From FEN-1297 sp963834015 (GTDB taxonomy: Bacteria; Bacteroidota; Ignavibacteria; Ignavibacteriales; Ignavibacteriaceae): a stretch of DNA of 64,000 nucleotides. How positions within the stretch are numbered: position 1 is the first letter of the stretch; every line of letters begins with the position of its first letter. The notes under the pieces are model-generated. The model ran no database searches and was not told the DNA's origin. It saw only the letters and a program-made list of their open reading frames with translations. A program made the position numbers and the translations under genes. Shown piece after piece: positions 54,560 through 63,282 of the stretch. The DNA is taken from NCBI GenBank assembly GCA_963834015.1, contig CAWIAG010000004.1, positions 310,001 through 374,000 on the forward strand, given 5' to 3'.

Positions 54560-55809
54560 TGGGTAAAAAACAAAATCAAAAAATAGTAAAATGCTCCTTT
54601 TGTGGCAGAGATGGCAGCGAAGTGGGCAGTATGATAGCCGGTCCGGATGTTTATATCTGTGACATTTGTATAAGTAGCAGCGTTGATATTTTAAAAAATA
54701 ATCTTGCAGCCTATACTTATAAATCCAAAAATTCTATTATTCAAACTCCGGCTTTAATTAAAAAAACACTTGATGAGTATGTTATCGGGCAGGATAAAGC
54801 TAAAAAAGTTCTCTCCGTCGCTGTGTATAATCATTATAAAAGAATTAACTCAAAATCTGCTTTTTTTGAACTTGATGATACTGAAATTGAAAAAAGTAAT
54901 ATATTACTAATTGGCCCTACCGGGGTAGGGAAAACACTTCTTGCACAAACCCTTGCAAAAATACTGGACGTTCCTTTTGCAATTGCAGACGCTACAACTC
55001 TTACCGAAGCGGGTTATGTCGGCGATGATGTGGAAACTGTTCTTGTTCATCTCTTACAGGCCGCGGACTATAATCTTGAAAGAGCTCAAAAAGGTATAGT
55101 CTATATTGATGAAATTGATAAAATCGCACGCAAAAGCGAAAGCACTTCTATTACAAGGGATGTTTCCGGTGAGGGTGTTCAGCAGGCGCTTTTAAAAATA
55201 TTAGAAGGTACCGTTGCAGGTGTTCCACCAAAAGGCGGAAGGAAACACCCGGAACAGAGCCTTATAAATATTAATACTAAAAATATCTTATTTATTGTCG
55301 GCGGTGCTTTTGAAGGAATTGATAAAATTATTGCCGCCAGGATAAATAAAAACAGGATGGGTTTTGCAGCCGGGTCATTAAAGAGTAAAAATGATGATGA
55401 AGATATGCTCAAACATATTCTTCCGGATGATTTACTACGCTTTGGTTTAATTCCTGAATTGATTGGAAGAATTCCAATTATTGCCCCTCTCCAGTCTCTT
55501 TCGGAAGAAGCTTTAAAATGTATCCTTGTTGAACCTAAAAATGCCATCCTTAAACAATACAAAAAATTATTTATGCTGGAAAGTATTGAATTAGAGTTTG
55601 ATCCTATGGCAGTTGATGCAATTGTTGTCAGGGCTATGGAACGTAAAACAGGCGCCAGGGCGCTTCGCTCAATCGTGGAAGACTTTATGCTCGATATTAT
55701 GTATGAATTGCCAAGCAGGGAAAATATCGAAAAGTGTATTGTTACCAGGGATGTGGTTGAACACGGTGCGGAGCCGATTTACCTTGAGTCGGATAGAAAA
55801 TCAGCTTAA
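54559..55809 (+). CDS. clpX: ATP-dependent Clp protease ATP-binding subunit ClpX
   Basis: 416 residues, full length. An N-terminal zinc-binding domain holds the four cysteines of CSFCGRDGSEVGSM and YICDICI. Walker A is GPTGVGKTLLAQ, the pore loop is GYVGDDVE, and the ClpP-binding IGF-like loop and sensor 2 (RKTGARALRSIVEDFMLD) follow. It unfolds proteins for ClpP. clpP is not next to it, and it starts on the stop of the TPR gene. Confidence 0.97.
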   Translation: MGKKQNQKIVKCSFCGRDGSEVGSMIAGPDVYICDICISSSVDILKNNLAAYTYKSKNSIIQTPALIKKTLDEYVIGQDKAKKVLSVAVYNHYKRINSKSAFFELDDTEIEKSNILLIGPTGVGKTLLAQTLAKILDVPFAIADATTLTEAGYVGDDVETVLVHLLQAADYNLERAQKGIVYIDEIDKIARKSESTSITRDVSGEGVQQALLKILEGTVAGVPPKGGRKHPEQSLININTKNILFIVGGAFEGIDKIIAARINKNRMGFAAGSLKSKNDDEDMLKHILPDDLLRFGLIPELIGRIPIIAPLQSLSEEALKCILVEPKNAILKQYKKLFMLESIELEFDPMAVDAIVVRAMERKTGARALRSIVEDFMLDIMYELPSRENIEKCIVTRDVVEHGAEPIYLESDRKSA

Positions 55810-55897
55810 TATTACCGCGTAAAAATATCCCGGTAGTAGTAACTCTCTGCGGGGATAAGCTCTCAAAAAATTAATTAATTCTTGTCTGATTTTTAAA

Positions 55898-57151
55898 ATG
55901 AAAAAGATTTTATTTATTCTTTTCCTCCTTCAATCTTTTGCTTCCCCCCAATCGAAAATTTTAATTTATATGGATTTGCAGCAGACTGACCATTTAAAAG
56001 CTTACGGTATTACATTTCGCGCCCTGGAGCTTGGCCAGAAAGCCGACTGGCTCTTAAATTACAGGGGCGGTTCATTTATGCTTGATTATTCGGATAGGAC
56101 GGCTAATGATTGCCGCATTGAAGGTGTTGCTTTCGACCAGCTCGAAACAACACAGGCTGTTGATATATATTCCACCTCTCAAAAAGATGATAATAATATG
56201 GATGTAGTCAGATTGGAAAAAGCGCCTAAAATAGCAGTTTACGTACCGCCAAGTTTTCATCCGTGGGATGATGCAGTTACTCTCGCTCTTGATTATGCTA
56301 AAATACCTTATACAAAAATATGGAATGATGAAATTCTGCGCGGTGATTTATCGAAGTATGATTGGATTCATCTGCACCACGAAGATTTTACCGGGCAGTA
56401 TGGAAAATTTTATGCAAATTATAGTAATGCACAATGGTACATAGACAATCAGCTTGAGTATGAAGCCGATGCTAAGAAAAACGGTTTCAGGAAAGTTTCG
56501 GATATGATGAAAGCAGTTGCCCTGGATATTAAAGATTATGTCGGACAGGGGGGTTTTCTGTTTGCTATGTGCTCGGCTACGGATACTTTTGATATTGCTC
56601 TTGCGGCAGAACATACCGACATTTGCGCACAGATGTTCGATGGTGACCCGGCCGATCCTGACGCGCAGAGTAAATTGGATTTTTCAAATACACTTGCCTT
56701 TACTGATTTTAAACTTGAAATGAATCCATATATTTATTCCTTCAGCAATATCAATATACAACCGGACGAAGTCGGTGATTCGGAAAACGATTATTTTACA
56801 TTGTTTGATTTTTCTGCGAAGTATGACCCTGTTCCATGTATGCTTACCCAGGATCATGTTAATGTTATAAGAGGGTTTATGGGGCAGACAACGGGTTTTC
56901 ATAAAGCAGTGGTTAAAAAATCAATTATTATTTTGGCCGAACGTCAAGGTACCGACCAGGTTAAATATATTCATGGCGATTTCGGCAGGGGTACATTTAC
57001 ATTTTACGGCGGCCATGATCCGGAAGCATACAGGCATCTTGTCGGCGATCCGCCAACCGATTTATCGTTACATAAAAACTCACCCGGCTACCGGTTAATT
57101 TTGAATAATGTCTTATTCCCGGCGGCCAAGCCTAAAAAACAGAAAACATAA
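55898..57151 (+). CDS. Conserved exported protein of the family often labelled asparagine synthetase B
   Basis: 417 residues. A signal peptide covers about 1-18. The body carries unusually conserved blocks I recall from many Bacteroidota proteins: YRGGSFML, KAPKIAVYVPPSFHPWDDAVTLAL, HLHHEDFTGQYG, GGFLFAMCSATDTFDIALAAE, then FYGGHDPEAYRHLVGDPPTD and the end NNVLFPAAKPKKQKT. The GGFLFAMCSATD turn resembles the nucleophile elbow of class I glutamine-amidotransferase-like folds. It has none of the asparagine synthetase domains (no N-terminal nucleophile Cys, no PPi-loop), so the common name is misleading; the true role is unknown. It lies 88 bases after clpX. Confidence 0.8.
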   Translation: MKKILFILFLLQSFASPQSKILIYMDLQQTDHLKAYGITFRALELGQKADWLLNYRGGSFMLDYSDRTANDCRIEGVAFDQLETTQAVDIYSTSQKDDNNMDVVRLEKAPKIAVYVPPSFHPWDDAVTLALDYAKIPYTKIWNDEILRGDLSKYDWIHLHHEDFTGQYGKFYANYSNAQWYIDNQLEYEADAKKNGFRKVSDMMKAVALDIKDYVGQGGFLFAMCSATDTFDIALAAEHTDICAQMFDGDPADPDAQSKLDFSNTLAFTDFKLEMNPYIYSFSNINIQPDEVGDSENDYFTLFDFSAKYDPVPCMLTQDHVNVIRGFMGQTTGFHKAVVKKSIIILAERQGTDQVKYIHGDFGRGTFTFYGGHDPEAYRHLVGDPPTDLSLHKNSPGYRLILNNVLFPAAKPKKQKT

Positions 57152-57187
57152 TTCATATTAATTAAATACCATAATCCGGATGCATTT

Positions 57188-57844
57188 ATGAAATATATCA
57201 GAATTAAAAACTCCTCTGATCGTATCCCTGTCGGTAAAATCGTTTGTGTCGGCAGGAATTATGCCGAACATGCAATGGAATTGGGGAATGAAATTCCCGC
57301 TGCGCCGGTAATATTTTTGAAACCGTCTTCATCGGTCATTTATTCCGATGAAGATATCGTTTATCCTTCCTTTTCAATTGAAATGCACCATGAGGTTGAA
57401 CTGGTACTTTTAATAGGTAAAAAAGTAAAAAATGCCGGTTTAACAGAAGCCGGAGAAGCTATTGCCGGTTATGGCGTTGGGCTGGATATGACTTTAAGAG
57501 ATATTCAGGATGAACTTAAAAAGAAGGGACATCCCTGGACAATTGCAAAATGCTTTGATACTTCGGCAGTTCTGTCGGATTTTATTTTAAAAAATGATTA
57601 CAGCTTAACTTTAAATGAAGAAATATCACTTTCAATAAATGATGAGAACAGGCAGCGTGAAAAATTAAAATTGATGCTTTTCCCTCCGGTTAAACTCGTA
57701 CAATATGTTTCATCATATATGACTTTGGAAGAAGGCGATTTAATATTTACAGGTACCCCTAAAGGAGTTGGTAAAGTTGCAAAGGGAGATAAATTATTTG
57801 CAAGGGTTGAAAATGTTGCTGAATTAAATTGTACAGTAATTTAA
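57188..57844 (+). CDS. Fumarylacetoacetate hydrolase family protein
   Basis: 218 residues, the short FAH type. Metal ligands are visible in IEMHHEVELVLLIG (two Glu) and VGLDMTLRDIQ (Asp); the family start VGRNYAEHAMELGNEIP and the end TGTPKGVG are present. Members are hydratases, decarboxylases or oxaloacetate/acylpyruvate hydrolases (YcgM/FAHD1-like). It lies 36 bases after the exported protein gene and is probably cotranscribed, although their functions do not obviously match. Confidence 0.92.
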   Translation: MKYIRIKNSSDRIPVGKIVCVGRNYAEHAMELGNEIPAAPVIFLKPSSSVIYSDEDIVYPSFSIEMHHEVELVLLIGKKVKNAGLTEAGEAIAGYGVGLDMTLRDIQDELKKKGHPWTIAKCFDTSAVLSDFILKNDYSLTLNEEISLSINDENRQREKLKLMLFPPVKLVQYVSSYMTLEEGDLIFTGTPKGVGKVAKGDKLFARVENVAELNCTVI

Positions 57845-57960
57845 TATTTTAAAATACTTTGGATTATATCTCCTGCCCGGTTGCAATAGCATTCATTAAG
57901 GTTTGGGTACCGGCATGTACTAATAGTATCAAATATGTTAAAGGAGTCTTTTAAACGTAT

Positions 57961-60324
57961 TTAGCAGGCATATTGTTCAGTCCTTTTTATTATTTCATTC
58001 TGCAATTCAAAAGTAAGATCAATAAAATAATCGCTGTATCCGGCAACGCGTACAATCAGGTCTCTGTACTTTTCCGGTTCCTTTTGTGCCTTGCGAAGCG
58101 TTTCGGCTGTTACCACATTAAATTGAATATGATGACCGTCCAAACGGAAATATGTCCTTATAAGCTGTGTTAATTTTTCAATTCCGCTTTCGTCATCCAG
58201 AAGCTGTGGCGTAAATTTTTGATTAAGCAGTATGCCGCCCGTTCTTAAATGATCTATTTTTGATGCAGATTTTATAACTGCTGTCGGCCCGTTAACATCT
58301 GCGCCTTGTACCGGGGAAATTCCTTCAGAAAGTGGTTCATAAGCCTGTCTTCCATCGGGTGTTGCACCGCAGACACTTCCGAAATAAACATGTGAAGTTG
58401 TAGGCAGCAAATTTATCCTGTAACATCCGCCCCTGGTATTCGGTCTGCCGTCAATTGCATTATAATATATTTCAAATATTTGTCTTAGAACCGAATCAGC
58501 ATAGTCATCATCGTTGCCGTACTTAGGAGTTTTATTCAATAAATCTTGTCTCAATGATTCTGAACCTGCAAAATTTTTCTTCAGCGCATAAAGAAATTCT
58601 TTCATGTCTATGTTTTTTTTATCGAATACATTATACTTTAAAGATGTAAGCGCATCCGTAATACTTCCTAAGCCCACGCCCTGGATGTAAGAAGTATTAT
58701 ATCGTGCGCCGCCGTTATTATAATCTTTTCCCTTCTTTATACAGTCGCTGATTAATATCGACATAAACGGTGCAGGCAGGTATTCGGCATATAGTCTCTC
58801 TATAATAAGGCTTCCTTTAATTTTTATATTAATAAAATGATTTAACTGCTTTTCATAAGCTTGAAGTAATTCATCAAATGAAAAAAAGCTTTCCGGGTCT
58901 CCCGTTTGCAGGCCAATTAGTTTATTTGTCTTAGGATCGATGCCGTTGTTTAATGTAAGCTCTAATATTTTGACAAGATTAAAATAACCTGTCAGTATAT
59001 AGCTTTCTTTGCCGAAAGCGCCTGTTTCTACACAGCCGCTTGCTCCGCCGGTGCGCGCATCTGTAATTGATTTACCTTGCCTTACTAATTCTTGTATAAT
59101 TGAATCAGTATTGAATACTGAAGGCTGGCCATACCCGGTTTTAATTATCTTTAAAGCCCGTTTAATAAATCTGTCCGGGTTTTTTTTACTTATCTGTACC
59201 ATTGAACTTGGCTGTAGCAGCCGCATTTCTTCAATTACATCAAGCAGAATATATGAAAGTTCGTTTACGGCATCTTCGCCGTTTTCTTTTAAACCGCCCA
59301 GGTTTATCAGGCAAAAATCCGTATATGTATTGCTTTCCTGTGCCGTTACTCCGACTTTAGGAGGCGCCGGCTGATTATTAAATTTTATCCAGAATGCCTG
59401 CAGCAGCTCTTTTGCAGTGTCCTTTGTTAATATTCCTTCTTCAAGATCTTTTTTATAAAAAGGGTAAAGATGCTGGTCCAGCCTGCCTGGATTAAAAGAA
59501 TCCCAGGTGTTTAACTCCGTGATAACTCCCAGGTGAATAAACCAATAGTATTGAAGCGCTTCCCATAATGTTCTTGGTGCGTTTGCCGGAACATAATTGC
59601 AGATTTCGGATATCTTTTCTAATTCTTTTCTTCTTTCGGGTATCTCTTCTCTTAAAGCTTTTTCTTTTGCAAGCCGGGAATATCTTTTTGCAAAATTTAT
59701 AATGGCGCCTGCGGCAACTTCCATTGCTTTAAGCTCGTCCCTTTTGCATAATGCTTCGCTATCATTAAAAAAATCCAGAGCCTCAATTTGATTGCAGATA
59801 TCTTTCTTAAAGTCTATTAACCCTTTCTTGTATATTTTATCATCGAGAACGGTATGCCCGGGCGCTCTTTGTTCCATAAATTCAGTGAAAATACCGGCTG
59901 AATAGGCTTCCTTCCATTCGTTGTCCATTTCATTAAATATCTTTTCTCTGATTGATTTACCGCGCCAAAAAGGGATTATTTTGTCGGAATAAATCCTTTT
60001 TGTTTCTTCATCGGAAACAAAAAAAACTTTTTCCCTTGAGTTTAATATTTCTAAATCTTCAATACTGTGTATACATATTTCAGGATATGTGGGAGTTGCT
60101 TTGGGTTCTGTCCCGCGCTCGCCCACTATTAGCTCATTATCGTCAATAAACAATTTCTTTTTTTCAAGAATGTATTTAAAACAAAGAGCTCTTGCTATTG
60201 GGACCGGTACAGTCTCATGAGCGCCGCTTTTGTAAAAATCTGTTATAAGTAATGCCCTCTCATGGGAAAGAAATGGAATTGCCTTAAGTGATTTTTCTCT
60301 TAATGTTTTTATTCGATTATTCAT
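57961..60324 (-). CDS. Glycyl radical enzyme, HypD-like (trans-4-hydroxyproline dehydratase clade)
   Basis: 787 residues. The active-site cysteine is Cys431 with Glu433 in GASGCVETGAFG, the dehydratase-type GCVE motif rather than the CC motif of pyruvate formate-lyase. The radical glycine is Gly762 in RVAGYSDYF. Long blocks (PTYPEICIHSIEDLE, MEQRAPGHTV, FNNQPAPPKVGVT, GPTAVIKSASKIDHL) agree with what I recall of trans-4-hydroxy-L-proline dehydratase HypD. The product would be pyrroline-5-carboxylate, normally reduced by ProC, but no proC is nearby. The enzyme works only without oxygen. Other dehydratases of the GRE family remain possible. Confidence 0.75.
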   Translation of the reverse strand: MNNRIKTLREKSLKAIPFLSHERALLITDFYKSGAHETVPVPIARALCFKYILEKKKLFIDDNELIVGERGTEPKATPTYPEICIHSIEDLEILNSREKVFFVSDEETKRIYSDKIIPFWRGKSIREKIFNEMDNEWKEAYSAGIFTEFMEQRAPGHTVLDDKIYKKGLIDFKKDICNQIEALDFFNDSEALCKRDELKAMEVAAGAIINFAKRYSRLAKEKALREEIPERRKELEKISEICNYVPANAPRTLWEALQYYWFIHLGVITELNTWDSFNPGRLDQHLYPFYKKDLEEGILTKDTAKELLQAFWIKFNNQPAPPKVGVTAQESNTYTDFCLINLGGLKENGEDAVNELSYILLDVIEEMRLLQPSSMVQISKKNPDRFIKRALKIIKTGYGQPSVFNTDSIIQELVRQGKSITDARTGGASGCVETGAFGKESYILTGYFNLVKILELTLNNGIDPKTNKLIGLQTGDPESFFSFDELLQAYEKQLNHFINIKIKGSLIIERLYAEYLPAPFMSILISDCIKKGKDYNNGGARYNTSYIQGVGLGSITDALTSLKYNVFDKKNIDMKEFLYALKKNFAGSESLRQDLLNKTPKYGNDDDYADSVLRQIFEIYYNAIDGRPNTRGGCYRINLLPTTSHVYFGSVCGATPDGRQAYEPLSEGISPVQGADVNGPTAVIKSASKIDHLRTGGILLNQKFTPQLLDDESGIEKLTQLIRTYFRLDGHHIQFNVVTAETLRKAQKEPEKYRDLIVRVAGYSDYFIDLTFELQNEIIKRTEQYAC

Positions 60325-60326
60325 AG

Positions 60327-61136
60327 TTAACCTCTTACTGTAATTTCATAGCCGTGGTGTTTGAACTTTTCGGCTATTTTATTAATTGCTTCTTCAGGCT
60401 GTTCTTTTAACCCTGTAAGCCTGTTCTCATTGTTAAAATTTTTATTTTTTTCTTCGCTCAGAATGTTATAAGGCAGCAGGTCTATATTTGTAATATTCCC
60501 GGTCCGAGATAAAAATTCAATAATCTGATCAATATTCTTTGTGGTGTCGGTAATACCGGGAATCAGTGGTATCCTTACTCTTATATTCTTCCGGATTTGA
60601 GCTAAATTTATAAGGTTTTCATGAATAGGCTTATTAGAAACGCCGGTATACTTTATATGTTCTTGCTCATCCATTAATTTAAGATCGAATAAAAATAAAT
60701 CTGTATAATGGGAAATATTATTAATTATTTCCTTGCTCGTATAACCTGATGTGTCGACAGCAGTATGAATACCCTTCTCTCTACACTCAATTAATATTGT
60801 TTCAAGAAATTCAGGCTGCATTAATGGTTCTCCGCCGCTAAAAGTCACTCCGCCGCCTGATTGTTCATAAAAAATATTGTCCTTCTCTATTTCAATTATT
60901 AATTCATCAACAGTTACTTTCTTCCCAAGGATATCGTTGTTCCCGCAGAATAAAAGTTTAGCCGGTTTGCTTCGTGTAATATTAACATCGGTTTCAGGTT
61001 TGGGTTTCTTACTTTCGGGATTATGGCACCATCGGCAATCCATCGGGCAGCCCTTAAAGAAAATAGTCGTACGTATGCCCGGTCCGTCATGAACGGCATA
61101 TTTGGAAATATCAAATATTATCCCGGTTCTGTTCAA
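60327..61136 (-). CDS. Glycyl radical enzyme activase (radical SAM), compact form
   Basis: 269 residues. The radical-SAM cluster motif CxxxCxxC is at Cys30, Cys34 and Cys37 (KGCPMDCRWCHNP), followed by the SAM-binding GGVTFSGGEPLMQ. Most dehydratase activases carry a ferredoxin-like insert with two extra clusters after the first motif; here only one Cys (LLFCGNN) lies in that region, so the insert is absent or lost. The stop is two bases before the GRE start, forming an operon. It installs the glycyl radical on the GRE at 57961-60324. Confidence 0.9.
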   Translation of the reverse strand: MNRTGIIFDISKYAVHDGPGIRTTIFFKGCPMDCRWCHNPESKKPKPETDVNITRSKPAKLLFCGNNDILGKKVTVDELIIEIEKDNIFYEQSGGGVTFSGGEPLMQPEFLETILIECREKGIHTAVDTSGYTSKEIINNISHYTDLFLFDLKLMDEQEHIKYTGVSNKPIHENLINLAQIRKNIRVRIPLIPGITDTTKNIDQIIEFLSRTGNITNIDLLPYNILSEEKNKNFNNENRLTGLKEQPEEAINKIAEKFKHHGYEITVRG

Positions 61137-61208
61137 TGCTTTTGTCCCGTTTTGCGAATAACTGCCGGTTGAGTATTTTAACTAATGATTGATGGGAGAA
61201 AGGCAGTT

Positions 61209-61790
61209 CTACTTATTTAAAGAACTTAATGCTCTTTTGATTAATTCTTCAAGAGAACTATCTGGCTTACCACTCAATATTTCCCTCACTACATTTTCTG
61301 CTGTCTTTGAATTATATCCAAGCGTAATCAGCGCTGATACGGCTTCGGTTTTCGTACTGTGTGTTATTTCAGTAGTCTCCCCGCTTGTAATATTATTCAC
61401 CTTATTCCCAAGTTCAAGCACTAATCTTTCCGCTGTTTTTTTTCCTATCCCGGGAACCGCAACTATGCGTGATATATCGGATGATTTAATTGCATATTTC
61501 AGATCTTCTGTTCTGATTCCCGAAAGTATACTTAAGGCAATCTTAGGGCCAATCCCGTTTACCGAAATAAGAAGCTCAAACATTTCTTTTTCTGTTTCGG
61601 TAGAAAACCCAAAAAGTGTAATCGAATCTTCTTTTACGCTTGTATGAATAAACAGGGCGGCGGAATCCTTGCAGGAAATTTTTTCAAATGTATTTATGGA
61701 AATGTTTACTAGGTAGCCCACGCCGTTTACGTCGAGCAATATTTTCGTTGGCCTTGCAGAAATTATTTTTCCGGTTAAATAGCCGATCAT
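61209..61790 (-). CDS. ruvA: Holliday junction branch migration protein RuvA
   Basis: 193 residues with the OB-fold start MIGYLTGKI, two helix-hairpin-helix motifs (LLISVNGIGPKIALSILSG and IVAVPGIGKKTAERLVLELG) and the C-terminal UBA-like domain that binds RuvB (AVSALITLGYNSKTAENVVREI). It holds Holliday junctions for RuvB, which is not in the window. Part of a minus-strand recombination cluster with ruvC, yebC and recJ. Confidence 0.96.
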   Translation of the reverse strand: MIGYLTGKIISARPTKILLDVNGVGYLVNISINTFEKISCKDSAALFIHTSVKEDSITLFGFSTETEKEMFELLISVNGIGPKIALSILSGIRTEDLKYAIKSSDISRIVAVPGIGKKTAERLVLELGNKVNNITSGETTEITHSTKTEAVSALITLGYNSKTAENVVREILSGKPDSSLEELIKRALSSLNK

Positions 61791-61951
61791 AGATAGATTT
61801 AGGATAAATTATTAAATAAAGTAAATATTTCTAATATAGAAATTATAATTTTTAGATACTACATTCTATATTAATCAATTATATATTGAAAAATAATTAA
61901 TAAGAATAAAGTTCTTATGGCTTAAAATAATATTTAGTTATAATTTGTGGA

Positions 61952-62488
61952 TTATTTTATGACTCTATCCGGGAATGCTTCAACAAAAGATTTCCAATCC
62001 TTGCTTTTTTTAAAAGGTGTTTTCATTCTGAATGAATGGCAAAGGGCTATCGCAAGCGCATCGCTTTCATCAAGCCGCATTTTATCGTTTTTAAGATCAA
62101 GTATCGTCCTTATCATAAAACTAACCTGCTCTTTGGATGCGGCGCCGTTCCCGACTATTGATTTTTTTATTTCTCTCGGCGAGTATTCGCTTATTGGTAC
62201 GTTATTGTGTATGGCTGCAAGTATGGAAACTCCTCTTGCATAGCCGATCTTCATTGCTGACTGAACATTCTTTCCGTAAAAGGCTGTTTCAATTGCAAAC
62301 TCGTCCGGCTTGTATGTTTTAATTACTTTATCCAGCCCCTCATAGATCAATTCGAGTTTTTGTGCTATTGTTTTTGTAGAAGGGAGCTTTATTAATCCGT
62401 TCTTTACACGCGTAAAAGAATTCTTGTTATAATTGATTATCCCGAAACCTGTAAAAATGGTTCCGGGATCAACTCCCAGGATAATCAT
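61952..62488 (-). CDS. ruvC: Holliday junction resolvase RuvC
   Basis: 178 residues. Catalytic acids visible: Asp in ILGVDPGTIFTGFG (residue 6), Glu in FAIETAFYGKN, and the pair in LDESDALAIALCH. It cuts Holliday junctions made by RuvAB. A 161-base AT-rich gap separates it from ruvA downstream; 54 bases separate it from yebC upstream. Confidence 0.97.
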   Translation of the reverse strand: MIILGVDPGTIFTGFGIINYNKNSFTRVKNGLIKLPSTKTIAQKLELIYEGLDKVIKTYKPDEFAIETAFYGKNVQSAMKIGYARGVSILAAIHNNVPISEYSPREIKKSIVGNGAASKEQVSFMIRTILDLKNDKMRLDESDALAIALCHSFRMKTPFKKSKDWKSFVEAFPDRVIK

Positions 62489-62542
62489 TTAACCCTGCGG
62501 GTAAATAAAAATAATATACAATGATTAATACAATTCATTTTA

Positions 62543-63271
62543 TTAAGCTATTTCAAGGTCTGCATTTGAATATACGTTCTGAACGTCATCGCTGTCTTCA
62601 AGTGATTCAAGAAGTTTCCCGACTTTTTCTGCATCCTCGCCTGTAACATTAATAAAGTTTTTTGCTATCCATTGAAGCGATGCATTTTCAATAGTAAGTT
62701 TTTTGTCAATTAAAGCTTTTCTTACCGTCTCAAATGATTCAATTGAAGTCAGGACAATATAAAATTCTTCTTCGCTTTGCAAGTCTTCGGCGCCGGCATC
62801 AAGAATTATTTCTGTCATATCGTCTTCACTCTTATTCTGCTTCGGAAGAGTGATCGCTCCTTTTTTATCAAACATCCATGCAACCGAACCGGTTTCTCCC
62901 ATTACTCCTCCGCCTTTGCTAAAGAGGTGCCTAACTTCGGCAACTGTTCTGTTTTTGTTGTCTGTCGCAACTTCAACAAGGATTGCAACACCGGCTGGGC
63001 CGTAACCCTCATACATTAATTCATGGTATGTTGTTCCTTCTAATTCACCGGTTGCCTTTTTAATAGCGCGTTCTATATTATCAGCAGGCATATTTACTGC
63101 TTTGGCATTGTCAACCGCAAGTCTTAAACGGGGATTACCATTGGGGTCTCCGCCGCCTTCTCTTGCCGCAATAGTTATTTCCTTAATTATCTTTGTAAAA
63201 GCTTTTCCGCGTTTTGCATCAATTACAGCTTTTTTCCTTTTGGTAGTTGCCCATTTTGAATGTCCTGACAT
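62543..63271 (-). CDS. yebC: YebC/PmpR-family protein
   Basis: 242 residues. Starts with the family hallmark MSGHSKWATTKRKKAVIDAKRGKAFTK and contains GGDPNGNPRLRLAVDNAKAVNMP. YebC proteins are annotated as DNA-binding regulators; recent work implicates relatives in translation of proline-rich stretches. The linkage to ruvC is common in bacteria. It lies 11 bases after the recJ stop. Confidence 0.96.
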   Translation of the reverse strand: MSGHSKWATTKRKKAVIDAKRGKAFTKIIKEITIAAREGGGDPNGNPRLRLAVDNAKAVNMPADNIERAIKKATGELEGTTYHELMYEGYGPAGVAILVEVATDNKNRTVAEVRHLFSKGGGVMGETGSVAWMFDKKGAITLPKQNKSEDDMTEIILDAGAEDLQSEEEFYIVLTSIESFETVRKALIDKKLTIENASLQWIAKNFINVTGEDAEKVGKLLESLEDSDDVQNVYSNADLEIA

Positions 63272-63282
63272 TTAAGTCTCTC

